In this document: piece after piece, positions 17,279 through 25,764 of the stretch
Position numbering within the stretch: position 1 is the stretch's first letter
Layout of the letters: every line of letters begins with the position of its first letter
Source: Rhodobacter sp.
GTDB taxonomy: Bacteria > Pseudomonadota > Alphaproteobacteria > Rhodobacterales > Rhodobacteraceae
DNA length: 47,795 bases
Assembly: GCA_020250175.1 (NCBI GenBank)
Contig: JADCEN010000055.1
Location: forward strand, 1-47,795
Direction: 5' to 3'
The notes under the pieces: generated by a model
Databases searched by the model: none
What the model was told of the DNA's origin: nothing
What the model saw: the letters and a program-made list of their open reading frames with translations, nothing else
Made by a program: the position numbers and the translations under genes

Positions 17279-18585
17279 TCCGCTGCCATCCCATAGCCGA
17301 CATTCCTGTGCCCATAGCGGCGGACGCGGATGTTGCATTGTTCGGCATGGCCGACAAAGCCCTCCAGCATGCAAAGGCGCGAGCCATAGGCCCCGATCTG
17401 CGCCGCCGCCGCGTCACTGGTAATGCGCTGATAGGAATGGGTTTTCAGGAACTTTCCAACCCACAGCCCGCCGGTGTACCGCCCGGCCTTCTTCGTCGGC
17501 AGCGTGTGGTTGGTTCCGATCACCTTGTCGCCATTGGCCACGTTGGTCCGCGGCCCGAGGAACAGCGCGCCGTAACTGTGCAGCCGTTCCAGATACCAGT
17601 CGTCGCGGTCCGTCATCACCTGCACATGTTCATAGGCCATGTCGTTGGCCACCGTCAGCATCTCGTCATGGCTGTCGCTCAGGATCACATCGCCATAGTC
17701 GCGCCAACTGACTCCCGCCGTGTCGGCCGTGGGCAGGATCGCCAGAAGCCGGTCGAGCTCGGCCATCGTGGCCTCGGCCAGTTTGCGGCTGGTGGTGATC
17801 AGGCAGGCAGGCGAGTTGTAGCCGTGTTCGGCCTGCCCCAGAAGGTCGGTCGCGCAAAGCTCGGCGTCCACGGTGTCATCGGCAAGGATCATGGTCTCGG
17901 TCGGTCCGGCAAACAGATCGATGCCAACGCGCCCGTAAAGTTGACGCTTGGCTTCGGCGACAAAGGCATTGCCGGGGCCGACCAGCATGTCCACGGGCCG
18001 TATCGTTTCCGTCCCCAAGGCCATCGCTGCAACGGCCTGAACGCCGCCCAATACATAGATTTCGTGCGCGCCACCCATCTGCATGGCGGCAACGATCGCG
18101 GGGTGGGGTTCGCCCCTGACCGGAGGGGCGGAGGCGATGACGCGGGGCACTCCGGCGACCGATGCCGTCAGGACCGACATATGGGCGCTGGCCACCATGG
18201 GAAACTTGCCACCCGGTACGTAGCAACCGACGGATTGCACCGGGATGTTGCGGTGCCCGAGCACCACGCCGGGCATCGTCTCGACCTCGATGTCGGTCAT
18301 GCTGGCGCGCTGAGCTTCGGCAAAGCGGCGGATCTGGACCTGCGCAAACCGGATATCTTCCATGTCGCGCGCCGCCACCTTCTGCATCGCCGCTTCGATC
18401 TCTGACGGCGTCAATCGGAAGGATGGCGCGGCATAGCCGTCGAACTTTTGCGACAGTTCGCGCACGGCGGCATCGCCCCGCGTCTCGATGTCTTTCAGAA
18501 TGCCTTCAACGGTCACGCGGACCACTGCATCATCCTCGGCACGGGCTTCGGCGGGTTTGCCGGATTTCAGGTGATGGATGGCCAT
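17275..18585 (-). CDS. HisD-family zinc/NAD dehydrogenase (catabolic paralogue, sulfopropanediol dehydrogenase-like)
   Basis: A 436-residue histidinol dehydrogenase-family enzyme; these oxidise an alcohol to a carboxylate with NAD+ and zinc. Zinc ligands of HisD are present as Gln251 and His254 (QAEHGYNSP), Asp353 ([10 protein letters not shown]) and His413 (EGFVGHAEQ), and the catalytic Glu319-His320 pair is in [18 protein letters not shown] and TGGLWVGKF are also typical. No histidine-biosynthesis gene is nearby. The sequence style (GYVPGG-like loop, EHGYNSP, YTGGL) resembles HisD paralogues such as HpsN that oxidise small polyol substrates. It directly follows the importer genes (10 bp after malK-like), so it probably catalyses the first oxidation of the imported compound. 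Confidence 0.88.
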   Translation of the reverse strand: MAIHHLKSGKPAEARAEDDAVVRVTVEGILKDIETRGDAAVRELSQKFDGYAAPSFRLTPSEIEAAMQKVAARDMEDIRFAQVQIRRFAEAQRASMTDIEVETMPGVVLGHRNIPVQSVGCYVPGGKFPMVASAHMSVLTASVAGVPRVIASAPPVRGEPHPAIVAAMQMGGAHEIYVLGGVQAVAAMALGTETIRPVDMLVGPGNAFVAEAKRQLYGRVGIDLFAGPTETMILADDTVDAELCATDLLGQAEHGYNSPACLITTSRKLAEATMAELDRLLAILPTADTAGVSWRDYGDVILSDSHDEMLTVANDMAYEHVQVMTDRDDWYLERLHSYGALFLGPRTNVANGDKVIGTNHTLPTKKAGRYTGGLWVGKFLKTHSYQRITSDAAAAQIGAYGSRLCMLEGFVGHAEQCNIRVRRYGHRNVGYGMAAE

Positions 18586-18595
18586 GGCGGTCTCC

Positions 18596-19648
18596 TCAGG
18601 TTTTCACGGTCAAACGGGCGCCTGTCGTGGCGTCGAACAGATGGCAGATACGGGCAGGCACATGGGCGGCGATAGGCTGGCCGATCTGGCCGGCATAGTC
18701 TTTGGCAGCCTTCACCGCGACCAGCGCGCCACCGGCCTGAACCGTGGCCATCGAGGCGTCGCCCAGAAGCTCCATCGAATAGATCGGTGCCGCAATTTCA
18801 CCCGTCGCAGCGATGCTGCCGTCTTCGGCGCGAAAACCGAGTGTGATCGGTCCATCGGGGCCAGACAGGCCGGGGATGCGCACGTTCGCAGCCTCGAAGA
18901 CCCCGGCCATCAGGGTACCCTGCATCAGGTTCATCGCCGGATTGCCGATAAAGCCTGCGACAAAGGTGTTTGATGGGCTGTCATAGATTTGCAGCGGCGT
19001 GCCGACCTGCTGCACCTCGCCCCGGCTCATCACAACGACACGGTCGGCCAGGGTCATCGCCTCGATCTGGTCGTGAGTGACGTAGATCGTCGTGGTTTTC
19101 AGCTCATGGTGCAGGTTCTTGATCTGCGCCCGGGTCGAGACGCGCAGTTTCGCGTCGAGGTTCGACAAGGGCTCGTCCATCAGGAAGACCTTGGGCTTGC
19201 GGACAATGGCGCGGGCCAGTGCCACCCGCTGGCGCTGGCCACCCGACAGGGCTGCGGGTTTGCGGTCCAGAAATTCGGTCAGTTCCACGGTCTTCGCCGC
19301 GCGCATCACACGGTCGTGGTGCTCGGCCTGCGGAATGCCGCGCACCTTCAGCGGGAAGCGGATGTTCTCATAGACCGTCATCGTGGGGTAAAGCCCATAG
19401 GACTGGAACACCATGGCGATATCGCGGTCCTTGGGTTCCAGGTCGTTCACCCGCTTTCCACCGATCAGGATGTCGCCTTCGGTGGCATCCTCCAGCCCGG
19501 CGATCATGCGCATCGTGGTGGTCTTGCCGCAGCCCGAAGGGCCCAAAAGCACCAGGAACTCGCCATCCCCGATTGCCAGGTCCATCGGCTTCAGGCCCGT
19601 AAAGCTGCCCCAGCGTTTGGTCAGATGTTTCAGCTGGATATCCGACAT
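18596..19648 (-). CDS. ABC transporter ATP-binding protein, MalK/UgpC type
   Basis: 350 residues with Walker [11 protein letters not shown] near 36-45, Q-loop FQSYGLYP, signature [14 protein letters not shown] near 135, Walker B VFLMDEP and [15 protein letters not shown]-terminal OB-fold regulatory region follows from about 240, as in MalK/UgpC ATPases of carbohydrate uptake type-1 importers. AAGGATAAGGG precedes the start. It lies 3 bp after the MalG-type permease and 10 bp before the hisD-like gene. It powers uptake of the pathway substrate. Confidence 0.93.
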   Translation of the reverse strand: MSDIQLKHLTKRWGSFTGLKPMDLAIGDGEFLVLLGPSGCGKTTTMRMIAGLEDATEGDILIGGKRVNDLEPKDRDIAMVFQSYGLYPTMTVYENIRFPLKVRGIPQAEHHDRVMRAAKTVELTEFLDRKPAALSGGQRQRVALARAIVRKPKVFLMDEPLSNLDAKLRVSTRAQIKNLHHELKTTTIYVTHDQIEAMTLADRVVVMSRGEVQQVGTPLQIYDSPSNTFVAGFIGNPAMNLMQGTLMAGVFEAANVRIPGLSGPDGPITLGFRAEDGSIAATGEIAAPIYSMELLGDASMATVQAGGALVAVKAAKDYAGQIGQPIAAHVPARICHLFDATTGARLTVKT

Positions 19649-19651
19649 CCC

Positions 19652-20536
19652 TTATCCTTTCACGGCACCGGCGGTCAGGCCGCTGACGATCTGGCGCTGA
19701 AAAAACATGACCAGAAGGAACAAGGGTGCCGTGGCCGAAACGACGGCCGAAACGGCAAACATCACGTTGCCTTTGGTCTGGGTGGTGCCGAGGAAGGACG
19801 CGATCTTGGGGACCATCGTCTGGTTTTCCTGGTTCAGCAGCATCGCGGTCACTGCAAAGTCGTTGTAGGCCAGCAGGAATGAAAAGAGCCCCGTGGTGAT
19901 CACCCCCGGCCACATCACCGGGATTATGACCAATCTGAAGGCCTGAAACCGCGAACACCCGTCGACCATGGCGCTTTCGTCAAGATCCTTGGGGATGTTC
20001 TGGAAGAACGAGGTCAGCATCCACAGCGTGAACGGCTGATTGATCGCCACCAGGACGATGATCGCGGTCGGCAGATGCCCCCAGAGGTTCCACTGGAAAA
20101 ACGGCAGAAGATAACCCGAAACCAACGTGACATGCGGCATGGCCCGGAACACCAATGCCACGATCAGGACCCAGAACACATAGCGGTAGCCCGACCGCGC
20201 CAGCGCATAGCCGCCAAGCGTGCCGAAAGTCAGCGAGATGGTGACGACCGACACGACCACGATCAGCGTGTTCAGCCCCGCCCGCCAGAATTCGTTCGTG
20301 ACCCAGGCTCCTTGATAACCCCGTCCGGTAAAGGCCCCGCCGGTTTCGGTCCGGGTCATCGGGCCGGTCAGGGCATTGGTCCAATCCGCCTTCGAAAAGA
20401 AGTCACCCTCGACCTTGAAGCTGCCCCAGAGGGTCCACAGGAACGGGAAGGCCGCGACGATAATCCAGACGATCAGGAACCCCACCAGCACGGCCTGCAG
20501 CGGCAGCGACCGGCGATCAGCGACATTGGCTGTCAT
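19652..20536 (-). CDS. ABC transporter permease, MalG type
   Basis: 294 residues with about six membrane helices, starting after a short cytoplasmic N-terminus (VADRRSLPLQAVLVGFLIVWI). The EAA loop DLDESAMVDGCSRFQAFRLVIIPV near 200-225 marks a carbohydrate-type importer. The start overlaps the stop of the MalF-type permease as ATGA. The larger periplasmic segment between helices 1 and 2 (about 40-90) is longer than usual for MalG. The permease forms the channel with the MalF-type subunit and the MalK-type ATPase. Confidence 0.9.
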   Translation of the reverse strand: MTANVADRRSLPLQAVLVGFLIVWIIVAAFPFLWTLWGSFKVEGDFFSKADWTNALTGPMTRTETGGAFTGRGYQGAWVTNEFWRAGLNTLIVVVSVVTISLTFGTLGGYALARSGYRYVFWVLIVALVFRAMPHVTLVSGYLLPFFQWNLWGHLPTAIIVLVAINQPFTLWMLTSFFQNIPKDLDESAMVDGCSRFQAFRLVIIPVMWPGVITTGLFSFLLAYNDFAVTAMLLNQENQTMVPKIASFLGTTQTKGNVMFAVSAVVSATAPLFLLVMFFQRQIVSGLTAGAVKG

Positions 20537-21561
20537 GATGCGGTCCTTCCAAAGGATTTCCAGGTATGGACGATCACGGGCGACAACAGGACCACGACAC
20601 CCAGGATGGTCAGCACCGAAGTTGCCGCCGCAGAGGACAACAGCCGGTTGGTGGCGCTGAGATCGGCATAGATGAAGTAGCTTAAGGACTGCGCATGGGC
20701 CCCGGCGTTGAAGCTGACGATCGGCTCGAACACCCGGAAGTTATCCATGATCTTGATCAGCAAAAGGAACGTGGTCAGCGGCAAAAGATGCGGGATGATG
20801 ACGAACCGCAGCCGCTGCCAACGCGTCGCGCCGTCGATCATGGCCGACTCCAGCGTGTCCTGCGGCACGGTCTGCAGGCCCGCGTAGTAGACGACGAAGG
20901 CGAAGGGCGCGGTGGACCAGACGCCATAGACGATCAGCATGGACCACATCATCGGGGTCGAGGCCTTGACGGAAAGGTCAGGGTCGCCCACCAGCGACTG
21001 GATCGCCACGCCAAGAATGCCGCGCGCATCCACCATCCAGAACAGGATCAGCGCACCCACCAAGGGCGTCACGATCATCGGCAACAGCGAGAAAAATATT
21101 GCGGGACCCCGCAAGAAACGCGGAATGGCGTTCACCGCCAAAGCGATGCTGAACCCCAACAGGATGGCAAGCGGCGTGACCAGCGCCGTATAGGTCAGCG
21201 TGAATGTCAACGCCCCGTAGAAGGGCAGGTTCAAGACCTGCTTGAAGAAATCTGCGGCTCCAGTTGCCGACGACCAGATCGTGCCGATCTCGGACAGGGC
21301 CAGATGATTGCGGTCGGTATAGATGGCGGTGCCGACAAAGCGCCCCATCGGCGCTGCCTCGCGCAAGGCGGCCGTTGCCTCCACGTCAACGATGGTGGAC
21401 TTCTTGCACCCGAACACGTCGCAATTCTCGACCTCGCGGATCACCTGCTCATGCGGGGCGAAAACCGACTGCAGCAGGACCGAGACGATCGGCATGGCGA
21501 TGAACAACAGCATCGCCAAAGCCGACGGCAGGATGAACCACAGAAAGGTCTTGTGTTTCAT
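20533..21561 (-). CDS. ABC transporter permease, MalF type
   Basis: 342 residues with about six membrane helices. After the first helix there is a large external segment (about 35-115) containing ENCDVFGCKKS, whose two cysteines could form a disulfide. The EAA loop TLESAMIDGATRWQRLRFVIIPHLLP lies near 240-265. Family context and partner genes identify it as the second channel subunit of the carbohydrate-type importer. Confidence 0.9.
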   Translation of the reverse strand: MKHKTFLWFILPSALAMLLFIAMPIVSVLLQSVFAPHEQVIREVENCDVFGCKKSTIVDVEATAALREAAPMGRFVGTAIYTDRNHLALSEIGTIWSSATGAADFFKQVLNLPFYGALTFTLTYTALVTPLAILLGFSIALAVNAIPRFLRGPAIFFSLLPMIVTPLVGALILFWMVDARGILGVAIQSLVGDPDLSVKASTPMMWSMLIVYGVWSTAPFAFVVYYAGLQTVPQDTLESAMIDGATRWQRLRFVIIPHLLPLTTFLLLIKIMDNFRVFEPIVSFNAGAHAQSLSYFIYADLSATNRLLSSAAATSVLTILGVVVLLSPVIVHTWKSFGRTAS

Positions 21562-21640
21562 GATGGCCCATCATGCGAAGATGATCGCAGGTTACCGCGC
21601 CGCGGGGCGCGATGGGTGACGCGGGGTGCAGTTTGAAAGG

Positions 21641-21669
21641 GGCCGACAGCGCGCTCGGTGCCGTCGGCC
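21641..21669 (-). terminator. Intercistronic hairpin after binding-protein gene (second importer)
   Basis: GGCCGAC (21641-21647) pairs with GTCGGCC (21663-21669) around a 15-base interior that can pair further at GC. It lies between the binding-protein stop (21680) and the MalF-type start (21561). As in the other importer operon, it probably lowers read-through or protects the upstream mRNA, so the receptor is made in excess. There is no clear U-tract. Confidence 0.4.
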
Positions 21670-21679
21670 TTGTTGCAGC

Positions 21680-22924
21680 TTACTTCAGGAAGCCGCCTTC
21701 TTTCGCGGCGGCTATGTAGGCTGCCTCGATGTCAGCCAGCGCAGTGGCCGCATCTTCCTTGCCGGTCAGGAAGTCGGCAAGATTACCATCTGCCGCCATG
21801 TGCATGGCCCCCATATAGGGTTCCATCGGGTAGGACGGGGCACCTCCGGCGATGCTTTCGGCCACGCCCTGGGCAGCGGCCGTCGGTTGATAGCCTTCGA
21901 TCATCCAGACCGCCTGACCCATCGTGTTCGCAGTCAGGATCGAGGGCGCGATACCGGCCTTCATCGCCATGAAGGTTGCGGCGGCATCTTCGTCCGAGAT
22001 GTTGGCTGCAACCGTCCAGCCATCCCACCACAAGGTCGTCGCCGGGAAAGCGTTGCCGCCCGCCGACGGGGTTGCCGCCGCCACGGTGTTTTCTGCAACT
22101 CCCGGAGCGGACTCCTTGCCATCCATCAGCACTGCGGCGCGCGAGCCCCAAAGCGTGGCGATGGCACAGTTGCCCGCTTCCCATTCCGCCGTGACAGCGT
22201 TCGAATCAAAAGTCAGGAAGTCGGGGTTCATGTAGCCCGTCAGCGCCTTCATTGTTTCCAGCGCGGCCACACCCTTTTCGTTGTTCACCGCAGGCTCGGC
22301 GCTACCTGGCTTGAAGAATTCGCCACCCATGCCAAGATACATGTTCACGAATTCCTGGCCGAGGTTCCAGCCCACGCCATAGGTCGAACAGAATGGCGAC
22401 GCCATCCCGCCAGCGCGGACCTTTTCGGCTGCGGCCAGCAACTCGTCATAGGTTTTGGGTGCTGCAACACCGGCTGCTTCCAGCACGTCCTTGCGAACGA
22501 ACATGTGCTGGGCGTTGGCCATGAAGGCAACCGCCATTACCTTGCCGTCGATCGTGATCAACTGACCTTTCGGAATGTCGGTGCCATGCGCGGCGATCAG
22601 GTCGTCCAGCGGACGAAGCAAGCCTGCGCCCATCAAGGGCACGATCGAAGACGAAGCGACGATGGCGCTGGAATACTCTGCTGGCTTCGCGGTCATGCCC
22701 GGCGCGTTCAGCTTTTCATGGTCCTTGGTCAGGTTCACCTTTACCTCGACCGTGCCGGTTGCGCATGCCGCAGCAGCGTCGGCAACGGTGTGGATGGCCG
22801 GAAAATCATTGCCGACGATCGAAACCTTGCCTGCCGCGATCCCGCAATCGGCGTAGGCAGCGCCAGCAAGCATGGTGGTGCCCAGCAGGCCGGACAGGGC
22901 AAGGCCCCGGATAGACGTTGTCAT
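21680..22924 (-). CDS. ABC transporter substrate-binding protein, carbohydrate type
   Basis: 414 residues from ATG 22924, preceded by GGGAG. A longer frame to 23017 would run into the operator region and lacks a ribosome site. A Sec signal peptide (residues 1-25, LSGLLGTTMLAGAAYA, cut before DCG) is followed by a family-1 type receptor with landmarks such as LDDLIAAHG, AFMANAQHMFVRKDVLEAAGV and YDELLAAAEKV. A Cys pair (DCG and AACATG) near the mature N-terminus may form a disulfide. It is the first gene of the operon after the operator pair. The ligand class is sugar-like by family, but not proven. Confidence 0.9.
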   Translation of the reverse strand: MTTSIRGLALSGLLGTTMLAGAAYADCGIAAGKVSIVGNDFPAIHTVADAAAACATGTVEVKVNLTKDHEKLNAPGMTAKPAEYSSAIVASSSIVPLMGAGLLRPLDDLIAAHGTDIPKGQLITIDGKVMAVAFMANAQHMFVRKDVLEAAGVAAPKTYDELLAAAEKVRAGGMASPFCSTYGVGWNLGQEFVNMYLGMGGEFFKPGSAEPAVNNEKGVAALETMKALTGYMNPDFLTFDSNAVTAEWEAGNCAIATLWGSRAAVLMDGKESAPGVAENTVAAATPSAGGNAFPATTLWWDGWTVAANISDEDAAATFMAMKAGIAPSILTANTMGQAVWMIEGYQPTAAAQGVAESIAGGAPSYPMEPYMGAMHMAADGNLADFLTGKEDAATALADIEAAYIAAAKEGGFLK

Positions 22925-23002
22925 TCTGATCTCCCTGTTCAGCCCGCAAGCAGTGCGGGATTCACCGCTGTGTTCGCGGCATGAAAGAAGATAAAAGCCG
23001 AT

Positions 23003-23040
23003 TGCAAGCGTATGCAACAGTTTTCTTGCATACGCTTGCA
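23003..23040. promoter_or_regulatory. Pair of LacI-type operators in divergent promoter region
   Basis: TGCAAGCGTATGCAA (23003-23017) and TTGCATACGCTTGCA (23026-23040) are exact inverted copies with an 8-base spacer. Each half is itself a pseudo-palindrome TGCA-x2-CG-x2-TGCA with the central CG of LacI-family sites; the centres are 24 bp apart. The pair lies between the binding-protein gene (minus) and the NTF2 gene at 23069 (plus). On the minus strand, TTGCAT within this element followed 17 bases later by TTATCT could be the -35/-10 pair, so binding would block it. Confidence 0.75.
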
Positions 23041-23068
23041 GAATCCTCCATCAAAGGGAAGAACAGCC

Positions 23069-24178
23069 ATGTCACGCGGGATGCACCATATGCTGAGTGA
23101 TGGTTTCGATGCCGAAGCAACGCCAGACGCACAGGTCCGTACGCAGGTTCATCTCCTGTTATGCCGCTTGGCCGAAGCCGGAGCATCCGGTCTTGAAGCC
23201 GCGCTGAACACCCTTGCAGCACCAGACTGCGCATGGCGCGCCGCGCATCCGATGAACGAGGTGCGGGGCACGGCGGCTGCCGCAGCGCGGATTTGGTCAC
23301 CGCTCTTTATGGCCTTTCCGGATTTGGAACGCCGCGACACGATCTTCATTGCGGGGCGCTATCAGGCAAAGACCTTTGTCGCGGCGACAGGCCATTATTG
23401 CGGCACGATGAAGGGTGACTGGCTGGGAATCCCGGCGACCGGCAAGACAGTTTCCCTGCGCTATGGTGAGGTCTGGCAGATCAACGATGATGGCCGTGTC
23501 GTGCAGGCCAATCTCCTTTGGGATGTCCTTGACGTCATGCGACAGGCTGGTGTCTGGCCGCTCGCGCCCTCGCTTGGGGTTGAAAACATGTGGCCAGGGC
23601 CGCTGACAGCCGACGGCGTGCGCCTGATGTCGTCCGCTGCGGCAGATGGCGTTGCAAGCCTGGAACAGACCCTGCAGATGCACAAAACCCTGTTGGAGTT
23701 TGATGACCTTGGCAACTTGTCGCGCGATGCATTGATCGCCATGCCACAACGCGACCACTGGCATCCCAGAATGATGTGGTATGGCCCGGCGGGCATTGGC
23801 ACGACGCGCGGCCTTGACGGCTTTGTTGATGGCCATCAATTGCCCTTTCGCATCGCATTTCACCGCCCCCAAGGCAGCTTGGCAGAGGTTATGGCGGAAC
23901 GTACCCGCATGGGTGCGGGGCATTACATCCGCATCGGTGATGGCCCCTATTCCGTCACCGGGGGCTGGCCGTCGGTCTATGCCATGCATAGGGGGGGCGG
24001 ATTCTGTGGCATGCCTGCCAGCGACAAGCCCGTCTTCATGCGGGTCATGGATTTCTACCTGCATCACCAGGGCCTGATCCGCGAGAACTGGGTGCCGATC
24101 GACATGCTGCACCTGTTCGGCCAGATGGGTGTCGATGTGCTGAGCAGAATGAACGAGGTGCTGCGCAGGTGCCGCTAA
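23069..24178 (+). CDS. NTF2/SnoaL-like double-domain protein D (divergent gene)
   Basis: 369 residues from ATG 23069, preceded by AAGGGAAG. An earlier start at 23012 would lie inside the operators. Two SnoaL-like halves are present. The first has LERRDTIFIAG and VSLRYGEVWQI, shared with protein B. The second begins HWHPRMMWYGPAGIG and ends [20 protein letters not shown], nearly the same as in protein A. It is the only cluster gene on the plus strand and shares its control region with the fifteen-gene operon, which suggests co-regulation. The reaction is unknown. Confidence 0.82.
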   Translation: MSRGMHHMLSDGFDAEATPDAQVRTQVHLLLCRLAEAGASGLEAALNTLAAPDCAWRAAHPMNEVRGTAAAAARIWSPLFMAFPDLERRDTIFIAGRYQAKTFVAATGHYCGTMKGDWLGIPATGKTVSLRYGEVWQINDDGRVVQANLLWDVLDVMRQAGVWPLAPSLGVENMWPGPLTADGVRLMSSAAADGVASLEQTLQMHKTLLEFDDLGNLSRDALIAMPQRDHWHPRMMWYGPAGIGTTRGLDGFVDGHQLPFRIAFHRPQGSLAEVMAERTRMGAGHYIRIGDGPYSVTGGWPSVYAMHRGGGFCGMPASDKPVFMRVMDFYLHHQGLIRENWVPIDMLHLFGQMGVDVLSRMNEVLRRCR

Positions 24179-24455
24179 AGCCCTGTACTGCAGTGTTAAA
24201 CGGTGGCTTGCTGGCCTGCGTATCTGATCATGCCGGCCTTGTTCTTGCGGCGACCTCCCGGTGATAGCATGGCTTGCTTTGCCGGGGTCGCAGGCCGCGC
24301 GACAAACTGGATGAGACGCGGTGGAGGGGCCGTGACGGAAGGCGGGCTTAGCCCGATTGCAGGAACGGTCCCACCACCGCCTGCGCCTCGCACAGGGGTC
24401 TGCGTTTGGCGTGGACCCGGTACACCGGGGGGTTCTCTGGAAGGGAGAACCACTT
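24179..24455. other. Spacer with probable insertion-sequence debris
   Basis: No gene is recognised between the NTF2 gene and the istA remnant. Open frames on both strands have no familiar motifs. Because istA begins directly after it, part of this stretch may be the left end of the IS21-type element, but I cannot identify a terminal repeat. Confidence 0.35.
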
Positions 24456-25200
24456 ATGCCGGGTCGCCACGTAACCGATCGACAAACGGGGCTTTTCAGG
24501 AAGCTCCGACAGACCCACCTGATCGAGGTAGCCGCCGCGAAGGCGGATATCAGCCGTGCCACGGGCTATCGCATCACACAGGACCCGCGGCTTCCATCAC
24601 AGAAAGCGCAGCCGCGTGAACGGCGCCGGCCCGACCCGCTTGAGGCAGTCTTCGAGGCAGAGGTTGTCCCGCTTCCCAACGAAGCGCCGGGCCATCGTCC
24701 CGCAGCGATCTTCGAAGGGATGCTGCATCGCCCTCCTGAACTCCGGTCCGGTATCCGCCGCACCTTGGAACGGCGCATTCGGTCTTGGTGCGCCCGGCGT
24801 GGTGCGGAACGGGACGTCATCTTTCGGCAGGTCCATGAGCCCGGTGGGATGGGGCTTTCGGAATTCGCCGACCTGTCGGGTCTTGGTGTCACGATTGGCG
24901 GTCAGCCCTTGGCGCACAGGCTGTTCCACTTCCGCCTGCCGTGGTCGGGCTTCGAACATGCCCCTGTCATCCTGAGTGGGGTAAGCCATATCGCTTTGGC
25001 CAAGGGGCTGCAGAATACCCTCTGGTCGGCAGGAGGCGCGCCGTATCGGCACCGCACAGACAGTCTCTCGGCGGCATTCCGCAACCTCGATGCGGCCACC
25101 GGGGCGGATGTGACCAAGCATCATGAAGCGCTCTGCGGCCATTACCGGATATCGCCGACGCGCAACAACCGCGGCCTCGCCCAAGGAAATGGCTCAATCG
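24456..25200 (+). pseudogene. IS21-family transposase IstA remnant (IS408/IS1162-like)
   Basis: From ATG 24456 (ribosome site AAGGGAG) the frame encodes MPGRHVTDRQTGLFRKL and then stretches typical of IS408-type IstA: PRLPSQKAQPRERRR, RRTLERRIRSW, HEPGGMGLSEF, GVTIGGQPLAHRL and HRTDSLSAAFRNLDA. The DDE signature is altered: the family's usual SDFTD and HENGS become SEFAD and QGNGS. The family resemblance stops near 25,195, about 245 residues in, whereas intact IstA is around twice that. No IstB follows. The remaining 100 bases before 25,304 encode an alanine-rich frame (LAVMEAGLRALGIAHG) that may be the tail of another broken gene. Confidence 0.78.
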
Positions 25201-25303
25201 GGCGCGCTGGCGGTGATGGAGGCGGGCCTGCGCGCCCTGGGCATCGCCCATGGCCCCGGCGCGCTGGCGGCGGCGGCGGCAGTGGTGGCGGGCCGCCAAG
25301 GTG

Positions 25304-25690
25304 TCACTGCCCGCGCGCCGCCAGCCATTCGGTCATCCAGGCAATCTCGGCCTCTTGCGCGGCGATGACCTTTTCGGCAAAGGCCCGCGCCTCGGGGTCG
25401 GTGCCATATTGCAGTTCTACCTTTGCGGCATCGACCGCGCCCTGGTGGTGCGGGATCATGCCCCTGATGAAATCCACGTCCGGATCGCCGGTGAATTCCA
25501 TCATCATGCCCGCACTCATGCTGTTCATCGCATCGACATAGCCCTGGGTCGCCGCCGAAGCTCCGTCGGGGGCCATCATCATCATCTTGCCGTCCATTTC
25601 ATGCATCATGGCCATGCCGCCGCCATCCTGCGCCAGCGCGGGCAGAGCGGATGCGATGATTGCAAGGGCAAGGGGAAAGGATCGGCTCAT
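25304..25690 (-). CDS. DUF305 family secreted protein
   Basis: 128 residues with a signal peptide (MSRSFPLALAIIASALPALA). The mature part is Met- and His-rich at the start (GGGMAMMHEMDGKMMMM) and carries the DUF305 core FIRGMIPHHQGAVDAAK near 75-90 and AEKVIAAQEAEIAWM near the C-terminus. DUF305 proteins are four-helix, ferritin-like periplasmic proteins often linked to copper handling. The Met/His-rich segment fits metal binding, but no other metal gene is adjacent. It stands alone between the transposon debris and the aminotransferase gene. Confidence 0.85.
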   Translation of the reverse strand: MSRSFPLALAIIASALPALAQDGGGMAMMHEMDGKMMMMAPDGASAATQGYVDAMNSMSAGMMMEFTGDPDVDFIRGMIPHHQGAVDAAKVELQYGTDPEARAFAEKVIAAQEAEIAWMTEWLAARGQ

Positions 25691-25764
25691 GGCAAGGCTC
25701 CTTGGATCGGGTTAGTCTGCATATGTCACACCTTCCCGCGGCGGAAAGGAAACACACGATTGCG

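Noticed and set aside
17275-18585. Assignment as the histidine-biosynthesis hisD
   Set aside because: The enzyme family is right, but the operon context is an importer and catabolic enzymes with no his genes, so a catabolic paralogue is the better reading.
24196-24453. Proline-rich minus-strand open frame before istA
   Set aside because: No motif recognised and it overlaps the presumed IS21 end. Probably chance or debris.
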